This document shows positions 1 to 8,899 of a stretch of 64,000 bases of DNA, in pieces (position 1 is the stretch's first letter; every line of letters starts with the position of its first letter). The position numbers and the translations under genes were made by a program. Source of the DNA: Catenulispora pinisilvae (lineage in GTDB: Bacteria > Actinomycetota > Actinomycetes > Streptomycetales > Catenulisporaceae); NCBI RefSeq assembly GCF_015356865.1, contig NZ_JAAFZA010000028.1, positions 1 through 64,000 on the forward strand, written 5' to 3'. The notes under the pieces were generated by a model that ran no database searches, had not been told where the DNA came from, and saw only the letters and a program-made list of their open reading frames with translations.

Positions 1-69
1 CCGCCCACCCGGCCCGGTCATGAATGCCGCCGACATCCCCGTCAGAACGAGCGAAGGAGAACCGGACCC

Positions 70-762
70 ATGCCAATGGACGCCGTGAGCGTATGGCCGC
101 TGACCGGGCTGCGCCTGGTGACACAGAGCCTTGAGCTGCACTTCCCATCAAATGAGGACCTGCTGTCGCTGGCGGCCATCGCGGCCGGCGGAATCCACGA
201 TCCGGCGGTGCAGCCGTTCACCGCCGCCTGGACCGATCAGAACCCAGCGCAGATAGCCCTGGGAAACCTGCAGTTCCACTGGGCCAGGTGGGCATCGTGG
301 ACGGCCGAGGATTGGTCGCTGGGCTTCGTCGCCAAGCTGGACGGGAACGTAATCGGAACACAGTCAATTTCGGCAAAGCAATTCGCGGTGCTCCGCGAGG
401 TGCGTAGCGGGTCATACCTGGGCCGGGCCTTCCAGGGCCGGGGTTTGGGGACGGAAATGCGCGCGGCGGTCCTTCACCTGGCCTTCGCCGGGCTGGGCGC
501 GCACTACGCCGTGTCGTCGGCGTACACGGACAACGCGGCGTCGTTGGGGGTATCGCGACGACTCGGCTACCAGAATGACGGCATCGAACGTCACGTCGTA
601 CGCGGCCGACCCGCCGTTTCGCAGCGGTTGCGCCTCAGCCGGGACGATTGGGAGCGCTACCGAAACCTTCCGGTGGAGATCTACGGGCTTGAGGCATGCC
701 TACCTCCGATGGGCCTGACTGACGATGGAGTGCCGAAGGATGACGAGCGCCTCGTGCCTTGA
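70..762 (+). CDS. GNAT-family N-acetyltransferase (RimJ/RimL-like)
   Basis: The 230-aa protein has a recognisable GNAT acetyl-CoA-binding motif A (GRAFQGRGLGTEMR, about residues 118-131). It is followed by the helix and the 'N-A-A-S-L-G-V-S-R-R-L-G-Y' C-terminal pattern usual in RimJ/RimL-type acetyltransferases. A ribosome-binding site (GAAGGAG) lies about 10 nt before the ATG at 70; a second ATG lies two codons on. It would transfer an acetyl group from acetyl-CoA to an amine, perhaps a protein N terminus or an antibiotic; the substrate cannot be read from sequence. It precedes the alanyl-tRNA synthetase by 285 nt on the same strand. Whether it belongs to the RiPP cluster is unclear. Confidence 0.85.
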   Translation: MPMDAVSVWPLTGLRLVTQSLELHFPSNEDLLSLAAIAAGGIHDPAVQPFTAAWTDQNPAQIALGNLQFHWARWASWTAEDWSLGFVAKLDGNVIGTQSISAKQFAVLREVRSGSYLGRAFQGRGLGTEMRAAVLHLAFAGLGAHYAVSSAYTDNAASLGVSRRLGYQNDGIERHVVRGRPAVSQRLRLSRDDWERYRNLPVEIYGLEACLPPMGLTDDGVPKDDERLVP

Positions 763-1047
763 CCTATCCAGTTCTTGAATTCGCACGATCTATCTCGTCA
801 GTCGATCTTCCCTGCCGGTGGAGGACGCACGCCCCGCGTCCCTCGAGAGCCGAGACGAGGGGGTTCCCGGGCAGCGAACCGCTCCGGAACGGGTGTCGCT
901 GGCCGCGGGATGGTTCCCGTCTAGCCGCAGGGGTGAGGGGCATGTCGTGGGGGCGCCGAGACTGCACCACGGTAGGATGTACCAGTTATGGCCAGGCAGG
1001 CCATGGTGATCGATTTTTATGGAAAGATCATCCAGAAGGGGATTCTA

Positions 1048-3726
1048 ATGCTGTCGGCTGAGATCCGCGAGCGCTGGCTTCGCTTTTTCGAGCAGCGTGG
1101 TCACACGGTAGTCGAGTCGGCATCGCTCATTGCCGACGATCCGACGCTCCTGCTGATCAACGCCGGCATGGCCCCGTTCAAGCCCTATTTTCTGGGTGAG
1201 GTACCGGCACCGTACGCGCGGGCAACCAGCGTGCAGAAGTGCGTGCGGACGACGGACATCGAAGAAGTCGGCAAAACGACCAGGCATGGCTCGTTTTTCC
1301 AGATGTGCGGAAACTTCTCGTTTGGCGACTACTTCAAAGAAGAGGCAATTCCCCTCGCCTGGGAACTTCTGACCTCTTCGGTCGAGGACGGCGGCTACGG
1401 TCTCGATCCGGAGCGGCTGTGGATCACGGTCTACCTCACAGACGACGAGGCCGCGGACATCTGGCACAACGTCGTCGGTGTTCCGAAGGAGCGCATCCAG
1501 CGACTCGGCATGGAGGAGAACTTCTGGTCGATGGGCGTTCCTGGCCCGTGTGGACCGTGCTCCGAAATCAACTACGACCGCGGCCCGGCCTTCGGGCCCG
1601 AGGGAGGGCCGGCTGCGGACGTCGCAGGCGACCGGTACCTCGAAATCTGGAACCTCGTATTCATGCAAAACCTCCGAGGCGAAGGGCCCGCCAAGAAGGA
1701 CTATCCGATCATCGGCGACCTCCCGATGAGGAACATCGACACGGGTCTGGGGCTCGAACGCCTGGCGACGCTGTTGCAGGGCGTCGACAACCTCTACGAG
1801 ATCGACACCGCGCGGCCGATCCTCAACCGCGCAGCCGAGCTGACCGGGACCCAGTACGGTGCCGACCAGCACAACGACGTCGCGCTTCGTGTCGTTGCCG
1901 ACCACGTCCGTACGGCCGTGATGCTGATCTCGGACGGTGTCACACCTGGGAACGAAGGCCGCGGGTACGTGTTGCGCCGGATGCTGCGCCGCGCCATCCG
2001 CAATCTTCGCCTGCTCGGCGCCGAGGACCCCACTATCCACGAGCTGGTCAAGACGACCATCGCCGTCATGGGCCCCCAGTACGGGGAGCTGGTGACCGAC
2101 AGCGCACGCATCGACAAGGTCGCGGTCGCTGAGGAGTCTTCGTTCCTGCAGACGTTGCGGAGCGGCACCGCGATGTTCGACGTCGCCGCAGAGGAGACCA
2201 AGTCGGCCGGCGGGACAGTGTTGTCCGGAGACAAGGTGTTCCAGCTCCATGACACCTTCGGTTTCCCGGTGGACGTCACGCTGGAGATGGCTGCCGAACA
2301 GGGACTCACGGTCGACGAGGACGGGTTCCGTCGTCTCATGAAGGAGCAGCGGGAACGGGCCAAGGCTGACGCCCGGTCGAAGAAGACCGGTTACGTCGAC
2401 GTCTCGGAATACCGTGCACTACTTGGGGAGGCCGGGGACTCCTCGTTCACCGGCTACGTCGACACGTCATCGGAGGGGACGGTTCGCGGTCTCCTTCGCG
2501 GCGGCTCACCTGTGCCAGCGGTGGTCGAGGGCCAGGAGGTCGAGATCGTCCTCGATCGCACGCCCTTCTATGCGGAAGGCGGTGGTCAGCTCGCGGACCA
2601 CGGCGTCATCCAGCTTGGCAACGGCGCGCTAATCGAGGTCAACGACGTCCAGTCGCCGATCACCGGACTGATCGTCCACCGGGGCCGTGTCGTAAGTGGC
2701 GAGGTGTCGGTCGGCGCGCAAGCGCTTTCCAAGATCGACATCGAGCGGCGACAGGCGATCTCACGTGCCCACACCGCGACCCACCTGGTCCACAAGGCGT
2801 TCCGTGAGGCACTCGGTGAAAGCGCTGCCCAGGCCGGGAGCGAGAACTCACCGGGTCGGTTCCGGTTCGACTTCACCACGCCCGGTGCTGTCGCGCCATC
2901 GGTGCTCGCCGACGTCGAGCAGCGGGTCAACGAAGTCCTCATCGAAGACCTGGAAGTGCGCGCCGAGATCATGGGGATCAAGCAGGCGCGTGAGATCGGC
3001 GCGACGGCGATGTTCGGCGAGAAGTACGGCGAACAGGTGCGAGTGGTGTCCGTCGGAGACTTCTCCAAGGAGCTGTGCGGCGGCACCCACACCCGCAGGT
3101 CGGGTCAGCTCGGCGTCGTCAAGCTCCTGAGCACGGCGTCTATTGGTTCAGGCGTGCGTCGAGTTGAGGCTCTGGTCGGTGCCGATGCCTACCGTTACCT
3201 CGCGCTCGAGCACACGCTGATCTCGCAGCTCTCGGACGCGCTCAAGGTCCGGAGCGACGAACTGCCGGAAAAGGTGCAGTCGATCGTCGCCCGCCTCAAG
3301 GAGGTCGAGAAGGAGCTACAGGGGCTGCGTGCTGCTCAGATTCTGATCGTCGCCGGCGAACTGGCTGCTGCGCCAACCAACGTGAACGGCGTCGCGGTCG
3401 TAACCCACCACGTGCCGGAGGCGGAAAACGCTGACGACCTCCGAACGCTCGCACTCGATGTTCGCGGCCGCATCACGGGCCGCCCTGTTGTCGTCGCCGT
3501 CAGCGGCATCTCCTCCGGTCGCCCTGTCGTCGCGGTCACGGTCAACGACGCGGCCCGGGACCTCGGCATCAAGGCAGGCCAACTCGCCCGTCAGGCCGCG
3601 GCGATCCTCGGTGGTGGCGGCGGCGGAAAGGACGACATCGCGCAGGGCGGCGGAACCAACCCGCTGGCCGTGCCGGAGGCCCTTGTCGCGATCGAGCAGT
3701 CCGTGAGCGAGGCAGCAAACAGGTAG
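1048..3726 (+). CDS. alaS: Alanyl-tRNA synthetase (complete, cluster-associated)
   Basis: This 892-aa protein charges tRNA-Ala with alanine in the cytoplasm. The class II catalytic core includes the actinobacterial-type [18 protein letters not shown] motif (about residues 68-85). The editing domain carries HTATH (residue 575) and CGGTH (residue 677), and a C-Ala domain with a Gly-rich tail completes it, so all parts look functional. I chose ATG 1048 because AGAAGGGGA sits just upstream; the frame is open further up without support. The neighbours are not the usual housekeeping ones: a GNAT gene lies upstream and a RiPP-type cluster lies convergent downstream. It may be a second copy supplying Ala-tRNA to the pathway, or a self-resistance copy. 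That is inference; the rest of the genome is not visible. A TAGGAT -10-like box lies near 973. Confidence 0.95.
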   Translation: MLSAEIRERWLRFFEQRGHTVVESASLIADDPTLLLINAGMAPFKPYFLGEVPAPYARATSVQKCVRTTDIEEVGKTTRHGSFFQMCGNFSFGDYFKEEAIPLAWELLTSSVEDGGYGLDPERLWITVYLTDDEAADIWHNVVGVPKERIQRLGMEENFWSMGVPGPCGPCSEINYDRGPAFGPEGGPAADVAGDRYLEIWNLVFMQNLRGEGPAKKDYPIIGDLPMRNIDTGLGLERLATLLQGVDNLYEIDTARPILNRAAELTGTQYGADQHNDVALRVVADHVRTAVMLISDGVTPGNEGRGYVLRRMLRRAIRNLRLLGAEDPTIHELVKTTIAVMGPQYGELVTDSARIDKVAVAEESSFLQTLRSGTAMFDVAAEETKSAGGTVLSGDKVFQLHDTFGFPVDVTLEMAAEQGLTVDEDGFRRLMKEQRERAKADARSKKTGYVDVSEYRALLGEAGDSSFTGYVDTSSEGTVRGLLRGGSPVPAVVEGQEVEIVLDRTPFYAEGGGQLADHGVIQLGNGALIEVNDVQSPITGLIVHRGRVVSGEVSVGAQALSKIDIERRQAISRAHTATHLVHKAFREALGESAAQAGSENSPGRFRFDFTTPGAVAPSVLADVEQRVNEVLIEDLEVRAEIMGIKQAREIGATAMFGEKYGEQVRVVSVGDFSKELCGGTHTRRSGQLGVVKLLSTASIGSGVRRVEALVGADAYRYLALEHTLISQLSDALKVRSDELPEKVQSIVARLKEVEKELQGLRAAQILIVAGELAAAPTNVNGVAVVTHHVPEAENADDLRTLALDVRGRITGRPVVVAVSGISSGRPVVAVTVNDAARDLGIKAGQLARQAAAILGGGGGGKDDIAQGGGTNPLAVPEALVAIEQSVSEAANR

Positions 3727-3733
3727 TGCGCGC

Positions 3734-3758
3734 GCGGGCCCCTCGTCGAGGGGCCCGC
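3734..3758. terminator. Hairpin between convergent alaS and the SpaB_C gene
   Basis: A perfect 11-bp GC-rich stem (gcgggcccctc / gaggggcccgc) with a 3-nt loop begins 8 nt after the alaS stop. It lies between two convergent genes, so it could serve both strands. There is no strong T-tract. Confidence 0.75.
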
Positions 3759-3796
3759 TGGACTTTCCGGCGTGATCAGCGCTTGTACAGCAGGCA

Positions 3797-4666
3797 CTAC
3801 CCTCGTCCACGTGACGGGGAGTTACAGATCGCCCGGCAGCTCATGATCACCAGTGATGCTTCGCTCCGCGAGGAGACGCCGAGACGGTTGAAATGCATGT
3901 GCTGCAGGTCGACTGCAATATCGATCAAGGTTCTGTGCAGCAGTCCCTGCTCCGATGCGGCGCGGAGCCGATCGCCGGCTGCGGCGAGTGCAGCAGTGTG
4001 AGGTCTTCCGGCCGTCAAGGCCCGCGTGGCGGACAGGGCGGTGGGCCACCGCTTGGTGAACGACGGCACCTGCTTGTCGGCCGACTGCGCGAGCTCTCGT
4101 TCGGTGATCGACATCTCGTTGGCGATCCTGGCGAACCGACGACTGTAGAGGACGTCGACCTCTCCGTCGGTGAGTCCCAGGCTCGACAGAAACCCCCACG
4201 CCGATGCGGCCGCAATGACCGGGTCTCGTAAGACGGCGGGGACCAGTTCGAGAGCGGCGATGCTGTCGTGCATGAAGACGTCATGGGCGATCTCCAGCCC
4301 ATCGGGGCCGCCGTAGCGTTCGGCCTCCGGCTCGTAGTCTGCGGTCACGACAATCGCCGCGGTGTTTTCGGTACCGAATCTTATCGCTTCCAGCCTGGAG
4401 CGCAGCTCAGCGAACGCCGAAGCCGTGCACTGCATTCGCAGGCGCACATGTGTTCCTGGGGTGTCCGTGTCTGGCCGGGATGAACTACCCGTGCCGACGT
4501 CACGTTCGGCCTCGTCGGAGTAGCGCATGAAGAACCAACGGTCCACCGCTGAGGAAACGGGATCCGCGCTGATTGCGGCCGCTGACTCCTCAAGGAGTTC
4601 CGCTTCGCAGTCCTCGTCGAGGTAGATCTTGAGGTACCACCAGCGCCGTTCGTTGCGGTCAGCGAT
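3797..4666 (-). CDS. Thiopeptide-type biosynthesis protein (SpaB_C / lantibiotic dehydratase elimination-domain type)
   Basis: The protein is a stand-alone SpaB_C domain. Family features in order are an N-terminal WWYLKIYLDED strand, DRWFFMRY, HVRLR, YEPEAERYGGPDGL and a terminal HMHFNRLG. In split LanB systems this domain removes glutamate from glutamylated Ser/Thr to leave dehydroamino acids; related proteins act as [4+2] pyridine synthases. No ATG, GTG or TTG exists in frame before 4546, yet homology clearly starts near 4640. The best-placed initiation codon is ATC at 4666-4664, which would give 289 aa and an 8-nt overlap with the preceding metallo-beta-lactamase-fold gene. Starting at GTG 4546 would lose about 40 conserved residues. 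Product assignment is firm; the start is not. Confidence 0.8.
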   Translation of the reverse strand: MADRNERRWWYLKIYLDEDCEAELLEESAAAISADPVSSAVDRWFFMRYSDEAERDVGTGSSSRPDTDTPGTHVRLRMQCTASAFAELRSRLEAIRFGTENTAAIVVTADYEPEAERYGGPDGLEIAHDVFMHDSIAALELVPAVLRDPVIAAASAWGFLSSLGLTDGEVDVLYSRRFARIANEMSITERELAQSADKQVPSFTKRWPTALSATRALTAGRPHTAALAAAGDRLRAASEQGLLHRTLIDIAVDLQHMHFNRLGVSSRSEASLVIMSCRAICNSPSRGRG

Positions 4667-6050
4667 TTCCTGGTCCCCACTTCTCCAGTTCGCTTGCCAC
4701 GAAGAGCGCGTCGAGGTCTCGGGGCTCGGTCAACGCTGCAAGCAACGGCTCGGGCAGGCCCCCTTCAGGCTCCTGAACGCCGTCGGGGGTGGCCCGCATG
4801 ACCCGCGCAGTGTGGCGGGTGCAGTCCATGGACAGGTAGGCATAGGGCGGACACAGGCCGGTCATTAGATCATGTATCCCCGTTGCCGTCACCACAGTCC
4901 GGAGATCGGCCTCGATACCGTCGCGCTGGGTGAGTGACAGTTCGTCCTGCCCGAAGTCTACCCACCAGCTCGACGGCGCCGGAGCCGCGCCGCTCGCGTT
5001 CGGCGGGAGGTAGAGGTCCAGGCGCCATTTCAGACGCCATTCGCGCCAGCGTGACCTAGCCGCGTCGTTCGATTTATGGAGCAGGTCATGGACAAGTTGT
5101 TCAGTTATGTAACGGGTTGCGTACTGGCCGGCGGCCTCGGGGTCACTGCCGAGTAGGTTCAGGTCAGCGAAGGCCGGGATGCCGACCGCTGGGTCGTGGT
5201 GCCACTGCTGATAGCCGTCGAACGGCATCCGCATGGCGACGAATGGGACCGTCTGCCGGCGCGCAGCCCAGGATTCGCCGTCGCGCTCCAGGACGTCGCC
5301 CGGGTCGAGGTGCGTGCTGGTGACGCCCGGCACCGCATGGGCAAGGTCGGCTAGGAACCGTCTCGGAGACACCGGGAAGCCGTAGACGTTCTGCCATGCG
5401 GCTTTGTCGAATCTGATGCCGCCGGCGCTGGGGACCACCATCTGGGCCTGCGTGAGTCTCACGGTCTCGAACAGCCAGTCGTACGCACCGGCATCGAGCG
5501 TCTTGGAGCCGAGGCCGTCCCGCAGCTCGTATTGCAGGATGGGGCTGTACTGCGCGAGCAGGCAGTCGATCGTGCCCACGTGCTCCCGAAGGGTGCTGAT
5601 GATCTCCTTGTCGATGACAGTGTCGATCAGGCTCCACAGGGTGGAGACGCCGTCTCGGACGACGAGCCCCAGCTCGGGCCAGCTCACGCACGACGGCGTC
5701 GCTATGATCTCGAGCTGCCCGGCTCGGGCCCTGGCCCACGGCACCAGGGGCCGCGTTCTCGTAAACCCCAGTTCGGAGAGCGCATGTTCGATCAGCGGCT
5801 CGCAGGCGGGGTGGAATACGACCGTGTCTCGATCAAGGGATGACAGGGTCCGTATGTCAAAGTGGTCGAAGTGTCGGTGGCTGATCACCAGGCAATTAAT
5901 CGGTGGCAGCTTCGACAGGTCGATGGCGCGTTCGGGGTAGGAATGGCTCACACCGCTCTCGAAGGGGTCGAATGCGACGGGGTCTGTGAGGATCGTGCCG
6001 GCTGCGGTTTCGATGAGGAACGACGCGTGGCCCAGCGCTGTGATCTTGAT
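4659..6050 (-). CDS. Metallo-beta-lactamase-fold protein with long C-terminal extension
   Basis: The MBL fold shows the metal motif HRHFDH (H-x-H-x-D-H), preceded by the typical first strand K-I-T-A-L-G-H-A-S-F-L-I-E-T. About 430-460 aa is long for a simple MBL hydrolase. The C-terminal half, rich in Trp and aromatic residues, is unassigned, which leaves a CmlA/CMAH-like oxygenase possible as well as a hydrolase. The first standard start, GTG at 5951, would delete the first beta strand. A GGGAGG Shine-Dalgarno sequence lies 6 nt before ATC 6050-6048, exactly where homologues have ATG, so I place the start there (463 aa). It follows the methyltransferase by 42 nt and overlaps the SpaB_C gene, so the three are probably one operon. 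Confidence 0.75.
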   Translation of the reverse strand: MKITALGHASFLIETAAGTILTDPVAFDPFESGVSHSYPERAIDLSKLPPINCLVISHRHFDHFDIRTLSSLDRDTVVFHPACEPLIEHALSELGFTRTRPLVPWARARAGQLEIIATPSCVSWPELGLVVRDGVSTLWSLIDTVIDKEIISTLREHVGTIDCLLAQYSPILQYELRDGLGSKTLDAGAYDWLFETVRLTQAQMVVPSAGGIRFDKAAWQNVYGFPVSPRRFLADLAHAVPGVTSTHLDPGDVLERDGESWAARRQTVPFVAMRMPFDGYQQWHHDPAVGIPAFADLNLLGSDPEAAGQYATRYITEQLVHDLLHKSNDAARSRWREWRLKWRLDLYLPPNASGAAPAPSSWWVDFGQDELSLTQRDGIEADLRTVVTATGIHDLMTGLCPPYAYLSMDCTRHTARVMRATPDGVQEPEGGLPEPLLAALTEPRDLDALFVASELEKWGPGNR

Positions 6051-6092
6051 GGCTGACCTCCCGGGTGAACGGAGGATAAGTGCAGATTCGGT

Positions 6093-6848
6093 CTAGGCGG
6101 CCACGGAGCAGGCGTCGTCTGACTCGAACTCGTAGACGGAGACGTGGTGCGTGCTTTGAGAGTTGAAGGGCTCGCGCTGCCAGCCTCCGAAGCGATCGCG
6201 AAGCCGCAGGCCCGCCAGCTGGCACATGAGGTCGAGCTCCGAGGGCCAGATGTATCGAAGATCCACCGGTCGGAGTTCGGTGCCGTCGGCGGAGATCCTG
6301 ATGGACTGCGTCCGAATGACCTGTCGGACCGCGTCGTGCTTGGAGGTAAGGAGCCACACCTCGTCGTCGAGCAGGTGCTCAGTGCGCGTGGCCTGACTGC
6401 CGGTGTAGTGCTGGAACTCCGGCACGAACGCTTCGATGACGAGCAGACCACCGGGGCGCAGGTGGGTGGAGGCGTTGCGGACGCACTGCACCTGCTGTCG
6501 TTGCTCCAAGACCATGAACAGGGTGTTGAAGGCCAGGTAGACCACCGCGAAGTCGCCCGGGATCCTGTCGTTGACCATGTCTGCGAGCGACGTTGTGACC
6601 CGGTCGCCTCCAGGCCGCTCGCTCAGGTGGGTCAGCATCGCCGGCGACACGTCGACGCCGTGGACTTTCGTCCCCAGTGCCGCCAGCGGGATGGCGATTC
6701 GCCCGGTACCGACTCCGAGTTCCAGCGCGGCATTCTTTCCGGCCAGGGAGTGGAGGTGTTCTGCTGCGGCCTGAGCGTAGTCGTCAATGGGGTTGCGGCG
6801 GTCGTAGACCCCGGCCCACTGCTGCCCGTACTGTGCCGGATCCTTCAT
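6093..6848 (-). CDS. Class I SAM-dependent methyltransferase
   Basis: The 251-aa protein contains motif I ALELGVGTGRIAIPLA (about residues 40-55) and the acidic ribose-binding strand VHGVDVSPAML after it, both diagnostic of a Rossmann-fold SAM methyltransferase. The N-terminal YGQQWAGVYDRRN resembles small-molecule O/N/C-methyltransferases of natural-product clusters. ATG 6848 follows a GAGGTG ribosome-binding site. It is first in a three-gene minus-strand run with the MBL-fold and SpaB_C genes, and divergent (87 nt) from the second SpaB_C gene. It probably methylates the peptide product or a released fragment; the target is unknown. Confidence 0.88.
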   Translation of the reverse strand: MKDPAQYGQQWAGVYDRRNPIDDYAQAAAEHLHSLAGKNAALELGVGTGRIAIPLAALGTKVHGVDVSPAMLTHLSERPGGDRVTTSLADMVNDRIPGDFAVVYLAFNTLFMVLEQRQQVQCVRNASTHLRPGGLLVIEAFVPEFQHYTGSQATRTEHLLDDEVWLLTSKHDAVRQVIRTQSIRISADGTELRPVDLRYIWPSELDLMCQLAGLRLRDRFGGWQREPFNSQSTHHVSVYEFESDDACSVAA

Positions 6849-6935
6849 GTGTCACCTCGCCGTTCGGCGGCGGCGACCGGTTGTCGCTGCCAAGATGGTG
6901 TGTGCTCGTCGGGTCATCGGAGGAAAGGGGCATCG

Positions 6936-7994
6936 ATGCCGGGTCAGGACCTCGGCAGGTCGCCCCGCCGACCCGCACCCGAGGGTTGGACGCACGACGA
7001 TCTCCACTCGATGACGTTCACGGCCGCCGGCCGGCGACTCACTCTCTCCGAGCTCCTGGTCCAAGCTGCCGCCGCCATCGAGCGCGAGGCAGGGGCCGTT
7101 GACGCTGACACCGCGCGACTGATTGATGCGCTGCTGGGAGGCGGTGTTCCCGCGTTGCGGGCGGCCACCGGCGAGCTGGTCTGGCTGCAGTACGGAGTCA
7201 CGTTCCCGCCCTCCTCCCGCGGCCGGGTCTACAGGGCGGTGCTGGACACGGCGGGGGATCTGCTCAGCGGAGGCGGCGCCGAAGAGTTTTTCTTCATGCA
7301 CAAGCCCCCCGGCTTGCGCTTGAGATTCCAGGTCCACGTCGATCGGCGTCGCGCGCTCGACGAGCTGATCCGTGAGCGGCTTCTCGCCTGGCGAGAAGCC
7401 GACATGGTCACCGCCTGGGCCCCGGCGGTCTACGAGCCGGAAAGCCATCTGTTCGGCGGCCCCGTGTCGATGCGGAGCGTGCACCGCATCTTCACCGCCG
7501 ACTCGCTCGCCTGGCTCAACTTCCACTGCCAGAGCCATGCGGTCGGCCCGTCGTGGGCGCTGTCGCTGCTCATGATCCGCGCGCTGTTCGACGGCCTGGG
7601 GATCTCCGGCTGGGAAGATCTCGACGTGTGGGACCGGCTGCGCTGGCAGGCAGGACGACGCCTTGACGGCGAGGTGCTCGCAGAGGCCGGGAAGCAGCTG
7701 GGCCCGAGCATCCACGGTACGTGGAACGACACGACACGGCTGCTGTCGTTGCTGGAGCCGGAGTCCCGCGGAATCGTCGAGACATATCAGGCAGCGGTAG
7801 CCGACGTGTGTCGCGGCTGGCAGGCTGAGTACTTCACGAGACCTAGCGCACATGTCGGGCCGCGAGAGGCCGCCGTATTCGTGATCGTCTTCCACTGGAA
7901 TCGCGCCGATCTGTCCGCTGCGCGTCAAGCAGCTATCGCCGAAGTCCTCGCAGCCCGTCCGGGCACGCCTGCCCACATCTCGGCGCCTCATTGA
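6936..7994 (+). CDS. Second SpaB_C-type thiopeptide biosynthesis protein, with N-terminal extension
   Basis: The 352-aa protein carries the same family signature as the other SpaB_C gene (VYEPESHLFGGPVSM followed by HRIFTADS) and ends with an altered FHWNRADLS motif. An N-terminal extension of about 90 residues precedes the domain. The length and extension recall thiopeptide and pyritide pyridine synthases, which are SpaB_C homologues, but a second elimination enzyme is equally possible. The AGGAAAGGGG ribosome-binding site supports ATG 6936. It is the only tailoring gene of the cluster on the plus strand apart from alaS, and its 3' end overlaps the convergent 303-aa gene by 7 nt. Confidence 0.78.
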   Translation: MPGQDLGRSPRRPAPEGWTHDDLHSMTFTAAGRRLTLSELLVQAAAAIEREAGAVDADTARLIDALLGGGVPALRAATGELVWLQYGVTFPPSSRGRVYRAVLDTAGDLLSGGGAEEFFFMHKPPGLRLRFQVHVDRRRALDELIRERLLAWREADMVTAWAPAVYEPESHLFGGPVSMRSVHRIFTADSLAWLNFHCQSHAVGPSWALSLLMIRALFDGLGISGWEDLDVWDRLRWQAGRRLDGEVLAEAGKQLGPSIHGTWNDTTRLLSLLEPESRGIVETYQAAVADVCRGWQAEYFTRPSAHVGPREAAVFVIVFHWNRADLSAARQAAIAEVLAARPGTPAHISAPH

Positions 7995-8899
7995 TCGCCG
8001 TCTCCGCTGCTGACCCACGTGCTGAGGGCTTCTGCGAGCGCGAGCTCCTGAACGAGGCCGACGGGGAGCGACGAGACCAGCCAGTGGAACTGGAGCCACA
8101 CCGACTCCGGGAAGAAGAACCTGTCGTCGTCGGCGGACAGCCCAATCCGCAGGCCTGCCCCGGGCCGGGTACTGAGGGCCGCCCGGGCGAAGTCAGCCGC
8201 CTCCCTGACCTGCTCGACGCGCCGGGCTCGGACATCTGACGGCGTCGCGGTACTCGAACACTCCAGGTATTGGGAGAGGTATTTGAAGCCGTGGTCGCAC
8301 AGCCTGCCCTTCTGCTCGCCGTCGAGCTCGAGTGCGTCAACGAGACGGATGAAGCACCCCGCTGCGAGCAGAGGTGCCGCGGTGCCGTCGGGGAACGCCG
8401 CGATGAGTGTGTCCGCCGCGTCGACGAGTTCCCGGCACAGCCGCATGCCGTCCGGGGCGAGCCGCTGGTTGAGCGGAGTGTGGCAGTGAAGGTCGAGCGG
8501 ACTGTCATGGATCGAGACCTCGACCCGCTTGTCGTGGCCATCGTGATAGCGCCGATACCAGGTGTCCAAGCTGGATTCGCCGCCGACGATGAGATCGAGG
8601 AACGGACCGCCAGCCAGCGTATGCGTGTCGTCGCTGTGGTTCGAGATCTCGTCGAAGTAGGTGAATCGTGGCGCTTGCAGACGCTCCCGCGTGTAGCGCT
8701 CGCCGGCCTGGCTTCGTCGCGCCTGCGCGTGCGCCGCCTCCGTGGCGGCGTCGCCAGCGTCGACCAGGTACGCCCCGCCTGGAACGCTCCGTCCGAGCGC
8801 TACGAGATACTGGAACGAGTCGCGATCGCCGAGATACCCGAACCCCCGTACGGGCCGGACTCGCACCCTGACATAGCGCGGATAGCAGGACGGGATCAT
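7988..8899 (-). CDS. Unrecognised 303-aa cluster protein
   Basis: I do not recognise a family. The N terminus is rich in basic and aromatic residues (YVRVRVRPVRGFGYLGD). The middle has a His/Asp/Cys-rich stretch (HDGHDKRVEVSIHD, DLHCH) that could bind metal, and the C-terminal part is helical with FFFPESVWLQFHWL. Its ATG overlaps the oxygenase stop (ATGA), so it is translationally coupled to it and almost certainly part of the RiPP operon. Candidate roles are peptide cyclisation, cleavage or partner binding; none is demonstrated. It has no signal peptide or obvious membrane segment. Confidence 0.8.
   Translation of the reverse strand: MIPSCYPRYVRVRVRPVRGFGYLGDRDSFQYLVALGRSVPGGAYLVDAGDAATEAAHAQARRSQAGERYTRERLQAPRFTYFDEISNHSDDTHTLAGGPFLDLIVGGESSLDTWYRRYHDGHDKRVEVSIHDSPLDLHCHTPLNQRLAPDGMRLCRELVDAADTLIAAFPDGTAAPLLAAGCFIRLVDALELDGEQKGRLCDHGFKYLSQYLECSSTATPSDVRARRVEQVREAADFARAALSTRPGAGLRIGLSADDDRFFFPESVWLQFHWLVSSLPVGLVQELALAEALSTWVSSGDGDQ

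Noticed and set aside
763-1047. Possible T-box riboswitch in the alaS leader
   Set aside because: The 285-nt leader is GC-rich with potential stems, but I could not find the conserved T-box antiterminator sequence or a specifier loop, so I did not annotate one.
3797-4680. Programmed frameshift from GTG 4680 into the SpaB_C frame
   Set aside because: A minus-one shift would be needed and no slippery heptamer is present; an altered start codon is simpler.
6144-6935. Long upstream extension of the second SpaB_C frame over the methyltransferase gene
   Set aside because: The extension is antisense to a well-supported methyltransferase; the ribosome-binding site at 6924-6930 fixes the start at 6936.
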